Positions 48,298-55,839 of a stretch of 64,000 bases of DNA are shown piece after piece. Position 1 is the stretch's first letter. Each line of letters begins with the position of its first letter. The translations under genes were made by a program, and so were the position numbers. The stretch covers positions 62,541 to 126,540 of the forward strand of contig NZ_LMCY01000004.1 in the NCBI RefSeq assembly GCF_001425685.1, given 5' to 3'. The notes beneath the pieces are model-generated. The model searched no databases. It saw only the letters and a list, made by a program, of their open reading frames with translations, and was not told the origin of the DNA. Source of the stretch: Massilia sp. Root335. GTDB lineage: Bacteria > Pseudomonadota > Gammaproteobacteria > Burkholderiales > Burkholderiaceae_D.

Positions 48298-48582
48298 ATG
48301 AAAACCCTGACGATCAAAGACCTGGCCCTGACCTGCGAACTGGACCGCGACGCGATGGCGCGCGTGCGTGGCGGTCACGGCACGATGCAGCAATCGCATC
48401 CGCTGTATCCGATGCCGTACTACAGCCCGAGCTACACCTCGACCATCGACGTCAGCCAGAACCTGCAGCAACTGCAGAACGTGACGAACGCGACCGCCAA
48501 CGGCTCGGCCTTCATCGACGGCGTCACCGCGAACAACAACACGAGCCAGTTCGGCCAGAACAACGTCCTGGTCGCGCACTAA
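48298..48582 (+). CDS. Double-glycine leader peptide precursor 1
   Basis: 94 residues. Leader of exactly 26 residues (MKTLTIKDLALTCELDRDAM then ARVRGG) and a 68-residue core. The core starts HGTMQQSHPLYPMPYY and ends with the conserved block shared with precursors 3, 4 and 6: QNLQQLQNV, ATANGSAF, GVTANNNTSQFGQNN. The core has no Lys and no Cys and is rich in Ser, Thr, Tyr, Asn and Gln. Ribosome site AAGGAGAA at about 48283-48290. Expected to be cleaved after Gly26 by the C39 exporter. A terminator follows. Confidence 0.88.
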   Translation: MKTLTIKDLALTCELDRDAMARVRGGHGTMQQSHPLYPMPYYSPSYTSTIDVSQNLQQLQNVTNATANGSAFIDGVTANNNTSQFGQNNVLVAH

Positions 48583-48615
48583 GCAGCACGCCAAGCAGCG
48601 CACTCGACGACGCCG

Positions 48616-48646
48616 GCCCGGCCATCTCGCGATGGCCGGGCTTTTA
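48616..48646 (+). terminator. Rho-independent terminator between precursors 1 and 2
   Basis: An 11 bp perfect stem (GCCCGGCCATC/GATGGCCGGGC) with a 4-base loop TCGC, followed by TTTTA. It lies 34 bp after the stop of precursor 1. It may end the unit or let part of the transcripts read into precursor 2, so the first peptide would be made in excess. Confidence 0.75.
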
Positions 48647-48678
48647 CCCATTTTTTACCCATTTCTCAGGAGGACAAT

Positions 48679-48882
48679 ATGGCGACCATCACCATCAAGG
48701 ATCTGTCCGAAAACACGGACCTGGACCGCAAGGCGATGCAGGCGATCTCGGGCGGCTCGCGTGCCCGTTCCGACGCCGGCGCGCTGCGCCCGGCCGGCAC
48801 GGGGCCGGCGCGGCCGCAACGGATCGTCGACTTCCGCACCGGCGCCGTACCGGCCGACGCGCCGGACAAGCCACCCCGATAA
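48679..48882 (+). CDS. Double-glycine leader peptide precursor 2 (divergent core)
   Basis: 67 residues. The leader is again 26 residues (MATITIKDLSENTDLDRKAM then QAISGG). The 41-residue core (SRARSDAGALRPAGTG, then PQRIVDFRTGAVPADAPDKP) is Arg/Pro/Ala-rich and lacks the Asn/Gln block of the other peptides. It has a good ribosome site (AGGAGGA, about 48669-48675). It may be a different product of the same export route, or a regulator or immunity peptide. A strong terminator follows. Confidence 0.75.
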   Translation: MATITIKDLSENTDLDRKAMQAISGGSRARSDAGALRPAGTGPARPQRIVDFRTGAVPADAPDKPPR

Positions 48883-48913
48883 ACCATATAAACCATTTAG
48901 ACGGATTCGCATG

Positions 48914-48945
48914 CCGCCCGGCCCGCAAGCCGGGCGGTTTTTTTT
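48914..48945 (+). terminator. Rho-independent terminator after precursor 2
   Basis: 9 bp perfect stem CCGCCCGGC/GCCGGGCGG with a 6-base loop, followed by eight T. It separates the first transcription unit (precursors 1-2) from the second, which has its own sigma-54 promoter. Confidence 0.88.
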
Positions 48946-48990
48946 GCACCGCCGGGTCCGCCGTTCGCGCCGATCCAACAGTGTCGAACC

Positions 48991-49002
48991 GGTGTTGGTC
49001 CG
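48991..49002 (+). promoter_or_regulatory. Candidate upstream activator site for the second sigma-54 promoter
   Basis: Second exact copy of GGTGTTGGTCCG (first at 48147). With CCAACAGTGTCG at about 48975 it makes an imperfect inverted repeat. It starts 94 bp upstream of the -24 element, in the usual enhancer range. Confidence 0.5.
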
Positions 49003-49082
49003 CGCCCGCCACTTTCTCCCGCCGACAGCGGGAAACGCGTGACAAGCCGGCAATAAAGCCCGGTTTTACGGGGTTTTCTGGG

Positions 49083-49099
49083 TTGGCACGCATTCTGCT
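49083..49099 (+). promoter_or_regulatory. Sigma-54 promoter of the precursor 3-7 / phosphatase unit
   Basis: TTGGCACGCATTCTGCT fits the -24/-12 consensus. The GG (49085-49086) and GC (49097-49098) are 10 bp apart, with two mismatches outside the invariant bases. Transcription would start near 49110, about 54 bp before the ATG of precursor 3. Confidence 0.72.
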
Positions 49100-49163
49100 C
49101 ATACCCTGGTGAGCGCACTTCAAACGCTCTTTCAACCCAATGACCTACTCAAGGAGAAGCAAC

Positions 49164-49430
49164 ATGAACACCCTGATCATCACCGACCTGGCCGAGACCC
49201 GCGAACTGAACCACGCCGACATGGCCCATGTCCGCGGCGGACACGGCACGAGCATGCCCTGGCTGCCGTCGTACAGCCCGTCGTACGACTCGTCGATCAA
49301 GGCGGATCAGAACCTGATGCAATTCCAGGACGTGAAGAACCTGACCGCGAACGGTTCGGCCTTCATCTCCGGCGTCAGCGCCACCAACAACACCGATCAA
49401 TTCGGGCAAAACAACATCGCCGTCCTGTAA
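49164..49430 (+). CDS. Double-glycine leader peptide precursor 3
   Basis: 88 residues. 26-residue leader (MNTLIITDLAETRELNHADM then AHVRGG), 62-residue core beginning HGTSMPWLPSYSPSYDSS and ending in the shared block (QNLMQFQDV, LTANGSAFISGV, NNTDQFGQNN). Two Lys in the core. AAGGAGAAG lies before ATG 49164; an in-frame ATG at 49140 would extend the leader and break the fixed length of 26. First gene of the second sigma-54 unit. Confidence 0.88.
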   Translation: MNTLIITDLAETRELNHADMAHVRGGHGTSMPWLPSYSPSYDSSIKADQNLMQFQDVKNLTANGSAFISGVSATNNTDQFGQNNIAVL

Positions 49431-49457
49431 GCCTTCAAGCACACCGAGGAGAACACC

Positions 49458-49727
49458 ATGAAAACCCTGACGATCAACGATCTGGCCGTGAGCTGCGAAC
49501 TGGATCACAAGCAAATGGCACACGTACGCGGCGGCTACAAGATGGGCAGCCCGTCGTACTCGCTGTTCCCGATGCCGTCCTACACGACGTCCGTCAATGC
49601 GACGCAGAACCTGGCCCAGGTCCAGAACGTACTCAACGAGACGGCCGACGGTTCGGCGTTCGTGAGCGGCGTCACCGCCAACAACAACACGTCCCAGTTC
49701 GGCCAGAACAATCTGCTGGTCAGCTGA
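49458..49727 (+). CDS. Double-glycine leader peptide precursor 4
   Basis: 89 residues. 26-residue leader (MKTLTINDLAVSCELDHKQM then AHVRGG), 63-residue core with the shared block (QNLAQVQNV, GSAFVSGVTANNNTSQFGQN) nearly identical to precursors 1 and 6. The first part of the core (YKMGSPSYSLFPMPSYTTS) is variable and Tyr/Ser/Pro-rich. GAGGAGAAC ribosome site. 27 bp after precursor 3. Confidence 0.88.
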   Translation: MKTLTINDLAVSCELDHKQMAHVRGGYKMGSPSYSLFPMPSYTTSVNATQNLAQVQNVLNETADGSAFVSGVTANNNTSQFGQNNLLVS

Positions 49728-49768
49728 TTCGACATCCGATCCGAAAACACTGAACGAAGGAGAACACC

Positions 49769-50026
49769 ATGTCGTCGATCATCATCCAAGACCTCGCCCG
49801 TACACGCGTACTGGACACCCATGCCATGTCCGCGATCCGGGGCGGCCAGGCCTTCGGGCCGAACGTGAACGTGAACCTGAACCTCGACCAGCGCATCGCC
49901 CAGGTGCAGGACATCAGGGTCAACGTCCTGAACAACAACGGCTCGATCGGGCCCGGCTTCACCGCCCCCGACGTGACCCTGAACCCGTTGCAATGGGCCA
50001 CCAACAACGCCGTCGTCCCGCTGTAA
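49769..50026 (+). CDS. Double-glycine leader peptide precursor 5 (divergent core)
   Basis: 85 residues. 26-residue leader (MSSIIIQDLARTRVLDTHAM then SAIRGG). The 59-residue core (QAFGPNVNVNLNLDQRIAQV, NNNGSIGPG) keeps the Asn/Gln-rich character and the Q.Q/AQVQ motif but not the ANNNTSQFGQNN end. Lacks Lys and Cys. GAAGGAGAAC upstream. It may be a sister peptide of a two-peptide product. Confidence 0.82.
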   Translation: MSSIIIQDLARTRVLDTHAMSAIRGGQAFGPNVNVNLNLDQRIAQVQDIRVNVLNNNGSIGPGFTAPDVTLNPLQWATNNAVVPL

Positions 50027-50051
50027 AAACATCGTTGAAAGGAGCATCATC

Positions 50052-50336
50052 ATGAAAACCCTGATCATCAAAGACCTGACCGTGACGTCCGAACTCGACC
50101 ACCACGCCATGGCTGCCGTACGCGGCGGGCACGGCATGACCCAGACGTCCTGGTCGCCGTCGTCCGCATCGCCAAAGTTCAGTTCGTCACTGGACGCGAC
50201 GCAGAACCTGGCCCAGTTCCAGAACGTCGTCAACGCGACCGCGAACGGATCGGCCTTCGTCGAAGGCGTGACCGCGAACAACAACACGAGCCAGTTCGGC
50301 CAGAACAATATCGCGGTGGCCGGGCACGCGTGGTAA
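50052..50336 (+). CDS. Double-glycine leader peptide precursor 6
   Basis: 94 residues. 26-residue leader (MKTLIIKDLTVTSELDHHAM then AAVRGG) and a 68-residue core with the shared block (QNLAQFQNVVNATANGSAF, GVTANNNTSQFGQNN) and a short end IAVAGHAW. The variable part is Ser/Pro-rich (TQTSWSPSSASPKFSSS). GAAAGGAG precedes it. A terminator-like hairpin without a T run follows. Confidence 0.88.
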   Translation: MKTLIIKDLTVTSELDHHAMAAVRGGHGMTQTSWSPSSASPKFSSSLDATQNLAQFQNVVNATANGSAFVEGVTANNNTSQFGQNNIAVAGHAW

Positions 50337-50346
50337 CCAACCCGAC

Positions 50347-50373
50347 GGTGGAGGCCGCATCCCGGCCTCCACC
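50347..50373 (+). other. GC-rich hairpin between precursors 6 and 7
   Basis: GGTGGAGGCCG and CGGCCTCCACC form a perfect 11 bp stem with a 5-base loop. No T run follows, so it is more likely an mRNA-stabilising or attenuating hairpin than a full terminator. It separates the peptide genes from precursor 7 and the phosphatase. Confidence 0.55.
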
Positions 50374-50422
50374 AAGGGAACCAAATCGACAGTCGAGATG
50401 TCTGTTTACCGAGGAGATGCAC

Positions 50423-50707
50423 ATGGCGCACATCAGGATCGACGACCTCCGCTGCGAGCGCACGCTCGATGCGTGCGCGATGGCGCGCGTGCGCGGCGGC
50501 GACGGCGCGGCGTGGTGCTTCGGCTGGATCCAGCCTTACCTGCCCGAGCAAGCACGCGGCGCGCCTGTCATCAATTTTTACCAGATCAATAATTACGCGG
50601 ACCAGATGATCAACCAGTTCCAGACGGTCAGCGTGAGCAATACGGCGCCGAATTCGGTCGTGACCGTCGGCGTCGACGAACGGAGCACCAACAACGGACA
50701 CGTTTGA
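50423..50707 (+). CDS. Double-glycine leader peptide precursor 7 (divergent core)
   Basis: 94 residues. 26-residue leader (MAHIRIDDLRCERTLDACAM then ARVRGG) and a 68-residue core (DGAAWCFGWIQPYLPEQARG, NFYQINNYADQMINQFQTVS) that lacks the shared end block but keeps N/Q-rich stretches. It has one Cys in the core. ATG 50423 fits GAGGAG at 50411; ATG 50417 is too close. The stop overlaps the phosphatase start (TGATG), so the two are translationally coupled. Confidence 0.78.
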   Translation: MAHIRIDDLRCERTLDACAMARVRGGDGAAWCFGWIQPYLPEQARGAPVINFYQINNYADQMINQFQTVSVSNTAPNSVVTVGVDERSTNNGHV

Positions 50708-51474
50708 TGGGCGAGGCGCTTCAACTTCGCTGGACCTCGGCGGCGCGCAGCGAAACCGGACTGGTGCGCAGCAATAACGAGGATGCCGTACTGGACCGGC
50801 CGGCGCGGCGCCTGTGGGCCGTCGCCGACGGCATGGGCGGGCACGCCTACGGCGAAATCGCGAGCGGGATGACGGTGGATGCGCTGGACGCGCTCCCCGC
50901 GGACCAGCCCCTGCAACAGGCCGTCGCCGCGGCCCGCGCATGCCTGCTCGGCGTGAACGGCGCGCTGGTGGCCGAAGCCGCCGCGCGCAACGTGCCCGTG
51001 ATCGGCACGACGCTCGTGCTGCTGCTGGCGTCAGGCCGCACCGGCGTCTGCGTCTGGGCCGGCGACAGCCGCATCTACCTGTGCCGCGGCGGCAGCCTGC
51101 ACCAGCTCACGCGCGACCACAACCAGTTCGAGGAACTGCAGATCAGGAACCACCTGTCCCCCGCGGACGCATCGGCGTATCCGGGCGCCACCATGATCAC
51201 GCGCGCACTCGGCGCGGCCGCGACGCTGGAGCTGGACGAAGTGCAGGTGCAGGTCAGCGACGGCGACGTGTTCCTGCTCTGCAGCGACGGCCTGAGCAAT
51301 GCAGTCGGCGCCGACGATATATTCGGCGCGCTGGCGGGCGGCGACTGCGACCGGGCTGCCGATGCGCTCATCCGGCTCGCGCTGGCCGGAGGCGGGCGCG
51401 ACAATATCTCCGTCATCGTCGTGCGGGCGGATGACGTCGAGCCCGACCAGACCATCCTCAATCCATCCCTGTGA
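50707..51474 (+). CDS. PP2C-family Ser/Thr protein phosphatase
   Basis: 255 residues with all PP2C motifs: TGLVRSNNEDAVLD, LWAVADGMGGHAYGEIAS, VWAGDSRIYLCRGG, LTRDHNQ, TMITRALG, LLCSDGLSN and GRDNISVIVV. The metal-binding Asp residues are present. It would reverse the phosphorylation by the kinase at 46-48 kb. It starts at the stop of precursor 7 and ends 4 bp before the convergent activator gene. Cytosolic, PppA/PrpC type. Confidence 0.93.
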   Translation: MGEALQLRWTSAARSETGLVRSNNEDAVLDRPARRLWAVADGMGGHAYGEIASGMTVDALDALPADQPLQQAVAAARACLLGVNGALVAEAAARNVPVIGTTLVLLLASGRTGVCVWAGDSRIYLCRGGSLHQLTRDHNQFEELQIRNHLSPADASAYPGATMITRALGAAATLELDEVQVQVSDGDVFLLCSDGLSNAVGADDIFGALAGGDCDRAADALIRLALAGGGRDNISVIVVRADDVEPDQTILNPSL

Positions 51475-51478
51475 ACCG

Positions 51479-52768
51479 TCAGTGGCGCCTGAAATCCTTC
51501 GAGTGCAGGCCATGCTTCTTGAGCAGGATCTGCAAATGCGAGCGGTTCATGTCCCAGCGCCGCGCCAGCTCGGCCACCGTGCCGCCGACGTCCTTGAGGC
51601 CGCGCTCCAGGCAGGCGCGCTCGGCTTCGTCGCTGGCGGCGCGCTTGACCTCGGCCAGGGAGGCCGGCGGCGTTGACGATGCGGCGGGTTGCCCGTCGGA
51701 TGCGTCCTGTGCCCGCAACGGCGCCGCGGTGGGGCGAATGTCTTCCGGCAGGTGCGCGATGTCCGCCGTGTCGCCGGCCAGGCAGGCCAGGCGGTACACC
51801 AGGTTGCGCAATTCGCGGATGTTGCCGGGGTAGGTATAGTCGAGCAGGAAGGCGCGCAATCCGGAGGTCATCGCGACCGGCCTGCGCTTCAAGACCTCGG
51901 CCGCCTCGTCGCCGTAATACGCCAGCAACAGCGGGATTTCATCCTTTCTCTCGCGCAGCGGCGGCAGGGTCACGTGGATCACGCTGAGCCGATAAAACAG
52001 GTCTTCGCGGAACTGACCCAGTTCGATCAGCTTGCGCAGGTTCTTGTTCGTGGCCGCGACGATGCGGGCGTCGACGGCGATCGTCTCGTCCGACCCGACG
52101 CGCTGGATCTCGTGCGACTGCAGCACGCGCAACAGTTTCACTTGTCCCTGCAGCGGCAATTCTCCGATCTCGTCCAGGAAGATCGTGCCCTTGTGCGCGC
52201 TTTCGAACTTGCCCTTCCGGTCCGTTGCCGCGCCGGTGAACGCGCCGCGCTTGTGGCCGAACAGTTCCGACTCGATCAGGCTTTCGGGAATCGCGCCGCA
52301 GTTGACGGAGATATACGCCTTGTCGGCGCGGGTGCCGTTCGCGTGGATCACCTTGGCCATCAATTCCTTGCCGGTGCCGCTTTCGCCATCGATCAAGACC
52401 GGCAAATCGGTGGGCGCCGCCTTTTCCGCGATCTCGAGCGCGTCCAGCAGGCGCGCGTTGTCGCCGAACGTCCCTTCGAACACGAAGCTGCGTGCGAGCA
52501 GCGCCTGGCGCCGGTCGCCCTGCGTCTGCTCGGGCTGCGGCGCGGGCTCGCTGCCGAGCGCCTGGATGAAACGCTCCTTGTGCGACAGCTGCATCACCTC
52601 GTCGCGCACGGCGTTGGCCTGGCGCAGCAGTTTTTCGATGTCGGGCCGGTCCAGGCTGTTCGCCCAGCGCAGGGTCGAGCGCAGGATCTCGAGCCGTTCC
52701 AGCAAGCCCGCATACGACATCGACGAGCCGCGCGGCAGATCCTGGTTAAACAGTTTCATGACATTCAC
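51479..52768 (-). CDS. Sigma-54-dependent transcriptional activator
   Basis: 429 residues. The N-terminal part (about 1-95) is helical and has no receiver, FHA or GAF domain that I recognise. AAA+ domain (about 96-330): GESGTGKE Walker A, ESELFGHKRGAFTGAATDRK with the GAFTGA sigma-54 contact loop, LDEIGELP Walker B and the R-finger region. The C-terminal Fis-type helix-turn-helix (about 385-425) is VGGTVAELARRWDMNRSHLQ. It overlaps the exporter stop (ATGA). It is the likely activator of the two sigma-54 promoters in front of the leader-peptide genes. Confidence 0.92.
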   Translation of the reverse strand: MNVMKLFNQDLPRGSSMSYAGLLERLEILRSTLRWANSLDRPDIEKLLRQANAVRDEVMQLSHKERFIQALGSEPAPQPEQTQGDRRQALLARSFVFEGTFGDNARLLDALEIAEKAAPTDLPVLIDGESGTGKELMAKVIHANGTRADKAYISVNCGAIPESLIESELFGHKRGAFTGAATDRKGKFESAHKGTIFLDEIGELPLQGQVKLLRVLQSHEIQRVGSDETIAVDARIVAATNKNLRKLIELGQFREDLFYRLSVIHVTLPPLRERKDEIPLLLAYYGDEAAEVLKRRPVAMTSGLRAFLLDYTYPGNIRELRNLVYRLACLAGDTADIAHLPEDIRPTAAPLRAQDASDGQPAASSTPPASLAEVKRAASDEAERACLERGLKDVGGTVAELARRWDMNRSHLQILLKKHGLHSKDFRRH

Positions 52769-55700
52769 GCCGCGGCCAGCTGCTTCTGCACGAGCTCGTA
52801 ATACATGCCGCGTCCCGCCAGCAACTCGTCGTGCCGGCCCTGCTCGACGATGCCGCCCTCGTACAGCACGACGATTTTATCGGCCCGCATGATCGTGCTG
52901 AGCCGATGCGCGATGATCACGGCCGTGCGCCCCGCGAGGATATCGTGCATGTTGGCGATGATATTGCTTTCGGACTGGGTGTCGAGTGCCGAGGTCGCTT
53001 CGTCGAACACGAGCAGCCGCGGGTCCTGGTACAGCGCGCGGGCGATGCACAGGCGCTGCACCTGGCCGCCGGACAGCCCGACGCCGCGCTCGCCCACCAC
53101 CTGCTCGTACCCGAGCGGCATCTTGCTGATGAATGCGTGCGCATCCGCCATCCTGGCGACCTGCTCGATGCGGCGGCGGTCGGGGCTCTCGTCGCCGCTG
53201 GCGATGTTTTCGGAGATGGTGCCGGAAAACAGCAGATTGCTCTGCATGACGTAGCCGACCTGGGCCCGGTAATAATCCTTGTCGATCGCGCTCATGTCGT
53301 AGCCGTCGACGAGGATCTTGCCGTCCGTGGGCGCATAAAAGCCGACCAGCAGCTTCGCAAGCGTCGTCTTGCCCGAACCGCTGCGGCCGACGATCGCGAC
53401 CAGTTCGCCGCGCCTGATGTCGATGCTGATGTTTTCCAGCACGTAGGCCGTGTCGTTGCCGCCGTAGCGGAAATACACGTTCTCGAATTTGACGTCGCCG
53501 CGCAGGTCGGGGAGCACGACGCGGCTGGCCGCCTCGCTCGGCTTTTGTTCCGGTTCGATGTCGAGCACGTCGCCGAGGCGTTCCATCGCGACGCCCGCGT
53601 CCGCCAGGCGGCTCCACAGCGCGACCAGCCCCATCAACGGTGCCAGCACGCTGCCCATCAGCGCATTGAAGGCGATCAGCTGGCCGATCGTCAATTCGTG
53701 GTCGAGCACGAGGCTGGCGCCGGCCCACAGGATCGCGATCGTCGTGCCCGCGTTGAGCAACTGGCTCGCGAGACCGACGAGGATGTTGAACTGCTGGGCG
53801 CGGTATTGCGTGTCGAGCGCCTTGACGTATTTCTTTTCCCATTTCAGGCGCACGGGACGCTCGCTGCCCATGCCCTTGATCGTTTCCACGCCGCCCAGCG
53901 CCTCCATCAGGAAGGCGTGCGCGTCGGTGGAGGCGTTGAACACGTCGCGCGCGTACTGCTTGATGTGCGGCGTCGCCAGCAGGGTCAGCGCCATGATCGG
54001 GACGATGAAGGCGATCAGCAACAAGGTCAGCTTGACGTTGTAGATGAACAGGATAGTGAAATAAATAAACACCATCAGCAGGTTCAGCATCGTCGTGACG
54101 GTGGACTCGGTGAGGAAGGCGCGGATCGTCTGGTTTTCCTGGAAGCGCGCGACGATATCGCCTGTCTTGCGCTTGGCAAAGAACGAGAACGGCAGCGACA
54201 TCGTGTGCTTGAAAAAGCCCGCCATCATCGAAAAGTCGAGGTTGCGCACCATGTAGTTGGCGAGGTAGGCGCGTACGGTCGCCATCAATTGCGAAAACAC
54301 GTTCGCGATGACGAGCCCGGCAATCAATACGTGCAGCAGGCTGACGTTCTGGTGCACGATGACGCCGTCGAGGATGTTCTGGATGATCAAGGGCGGCACG
54401 ATGCCGAGCATCTGGATCACGAATGTCGCCAGGAACAGGTGCAGCAGGATCTTCCGGTACGGCCGCAGATACCCGACGAAGCGCAGCCATGGCGAGCGTT
54501 CGACAGCGGACGCCACCATGTCCTGGCCGGGCGTGAAGACGAGGCAGGTGCCGCTCCAGCCGCGTTCGAATTCCTCGACGGACAGCTTGCGGAAGCCCAC
54601 CGCCGGGTCCGCGACCCAGACCTGGCGCGCCGAGATGCCGTACACGATCACGTAATGATAGCCCTCCCAGTGCACGATGAAGGGCAATTCGAAACCCTGC
54701 AATGCATCGAACGTGCATTGCACGCCGCGCGCCGAGAAACCGAGCGTTTCGCCGGCGCGCGCGAGGCTGTCCAGGGTCGCGCCCTGCGTGGTGACGTTGG
54801 CCAGTTCGCGCAGCTTGCCGAGCGTGACCGACAATCCGTGGTGGCGGCACAGCATGGCCAGGCAGGCCGCGCCGCAATCCATCTCCTCGGCCTGTTCGAC
54901 CAGGGCGAAGCGGCGGATCACGCGCTCGCCGAACTCGGGCTGCGACTCCAGGTCCAGCTTGAGCGGGCGCTTGCGGCGTTCGGCCAGCTTCTTCTGGCGC
55001 TCCAGCTCGCGCTCATTGGCGCGGATGCGGTCTTCCAGCACCTCGCGCAGGCCGGCGTTGCGCTCGAGGATCATGTGCGCCGTCTTTTCGGGGATGACGA
55101 GCAGGGTGACTGGCGTGGCGGCCACGGCCGATGCCATCTGTTCCTGCCGCATCAGGCATGCTTTTTCGCCGAACGTGTCCCCCGGCTGCAGCGTGGCGAG
55201 CGTGAATGCCTCGGCCCCGTCGTGGTAGACCAGTTTTATTTGCCCCTGGCGCAGCACGTACAGGCGGTGGTCGTCGCGCCCGCCCTGCGTGAGGATGTCC
55301 TTGCCGGCCGCGACGCGCTTGACGCCGACGCTGCGCACGACGTCTTCCAGTTCTTCCTTGCCGACCTTGCCGCGCAGGTCGAACAGGCGCGCCACGAGGC
55401 CGCCGGCGGAGCCGATCGCGACATAGCTCGTGACGAAGCCGAGCGCTTCCGGATTGCGCGCCAGCACCGGCTCGATGGCCGCGCGCGGGATCAGCCACAG
55501 CTCCGTCTTGAGCGAGGCGCGCGCCGACAATTCGTGGTGCGCGTCGCGCAGCATGGCGATGTCGCCGAACGTTTCTCCGGTTTTACGTACGCCGATGCTG
55601 AGCTCCTTGCCGTGCTCGTCTGAGAACACGCGCACGGAACCGGATTTCACCACATACAGTCCCTCGGCCGGCTCGCCGGCCTTGCAGACCGTGTCGCCGA

Positions 55701-55824
55701 ATGCGTAATGGCGCACCTGGATCGCTTCCGCCAACCGTTCCAGTTCGTCGCGCCCGAGCGGGGACAGTATCTCGACCGACGACAGGAAGTCGGCGGGCGA
55801 CTGCACGGCGGACGGCGTGGCCAT
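52765..55824 (-). CDS. Bacteriocin-type ABC exporter with C39 leader peptidase and two cyclic-nucleotide-binding domains
   Basis: 1019 residues. Two N-terminal cNMP-binding-like domains (about 18-135 and 155-275; AGEPAEGLYVVKSGSVRVFS, LTQGGRDDHRLYVLRQGQIK). C39 peptidase (about 305-435) with catalytic Cys317 in MDCGAACLAML, His390 in GYHYVIVYG and Asp406 in VADPAVG. Six-helix membrane domain (about 455-745) and nucleotide-binding domain: GRSGSGKTT, LSGGQVQR, LLVFDEATSALD. C39 domains cut leaders after Gly-Gly during export, matching the eight GG-leader genes nearby. It follows the isomerase gene by 15 bp and overlaps the sigma-54 activator gene. The ligand of the cNMP domains is unknown. Confidence 0.95.
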   Translation of the reverse strand: MATPSAVQSPADFLSSVEILSPLGRDELERLAEAIQVRHYAFGDTVCKAGEPAEGLYVVKSGSVRVFSDEHGKELSIGVRKTGETFGDIAMLRDAHHELSARASLKTELWLIPRAAIEPVLARNPEALGFVTSYVAIGSAGGLVARLFDLRGKVGKEELEDVVRSVGVKRVAAGKDILTQGGRDDHRLYVLRQGQIKLVYHDGAEAFTLATLQPGDTFGEKACLMRQEQMASAVAATPVTLLVIPEKTAHMILERNAGLREVLEDRIRANERELERQKKLAERRKRPLKLDLESQPEFGERVIRRFALVEQAEEMDCGAACLAMLCRHHGLSVTLGKLRELANVTTQGATLDSLARAGETLGFSARGVQCTFDALQGFELPFIVHWEGYHYVIVYGISARQVWVADPAVGFRKLSVEEFERGWSGTCLVFTPGQDMVASAVERSPWLRFVGYLRPYRKILLHLFLATFVIQMLGIVPPLIIQNILDGVIVHQNVSLLHVLIAGLVIANVFSQLMATVRAYLANYMVRNLDFSMMAGFFKHTMSLPFSFFAKRKTGDIVARFQENQTIRAFLTESTVTTMLNLLMVFIYFTILFIYNVKLTLLLIAFIVPIMALTLLATPHIKQYARDVFNASTDAHAFLMEALGGVETIKGMGSERPVRLKWEKKYVKALDTQYRAQQFNILVGLASQLLNAGTTIAILWAGASLVLDHELTIGQLIAFNALMGSVLAPLMGLVALWSRLADAGVAMERLGDVLDIEPEQKPSEAASRVVLPDLRGDVKFENVYFRYGGNDTAYVLENISIDIRRGELVAIVGRSGSGKTTLAKLLVGFYAPTDGKILVDGYDMSAIDKDYYRAQVGYVMQSNLLFSGTISENIASGDESPDRRRIEQVARMADAHAFISKMPLGYEQVVGERGVGLSGGQVQRLCIARALYQDPRLLVFDEATSALDTQSESNIIANMHDILAGRTAVIIAHRLSTIMRADKIVVLYEGGIVEQGRHDELLAGRGMYYELVQKQLAAA

Positions 55825-55839
55825 GATGCGCGGCCACGC

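Noticed and set aside
48298..50707. Nif11 or nitrile-hydratase-type (NHLP) leaders for the small peptides
   Set aside because: Those leaders are longer (60-80 residues) with other motifs. Here the leader is 26 residues with an xDLx5LDxxAM..V.GG pattern.
48298..50707. A CRISPR-like repeat array, because similar blocks recur
   Set aside because: The repeats are coding (same reading frame, conserved protein, own ribosome sites) and not short repeats with spacers.
38724..51474. Kinase, phosphatase and FHA genes as the T6SS PpkA/PppA/Fha set
   Set aside because: Possible, but they are interleaved with export and leader-peptide genes, and the phosphatase is coupled to a precursor gene. I kept the peptide-system reading and noted the alternative.
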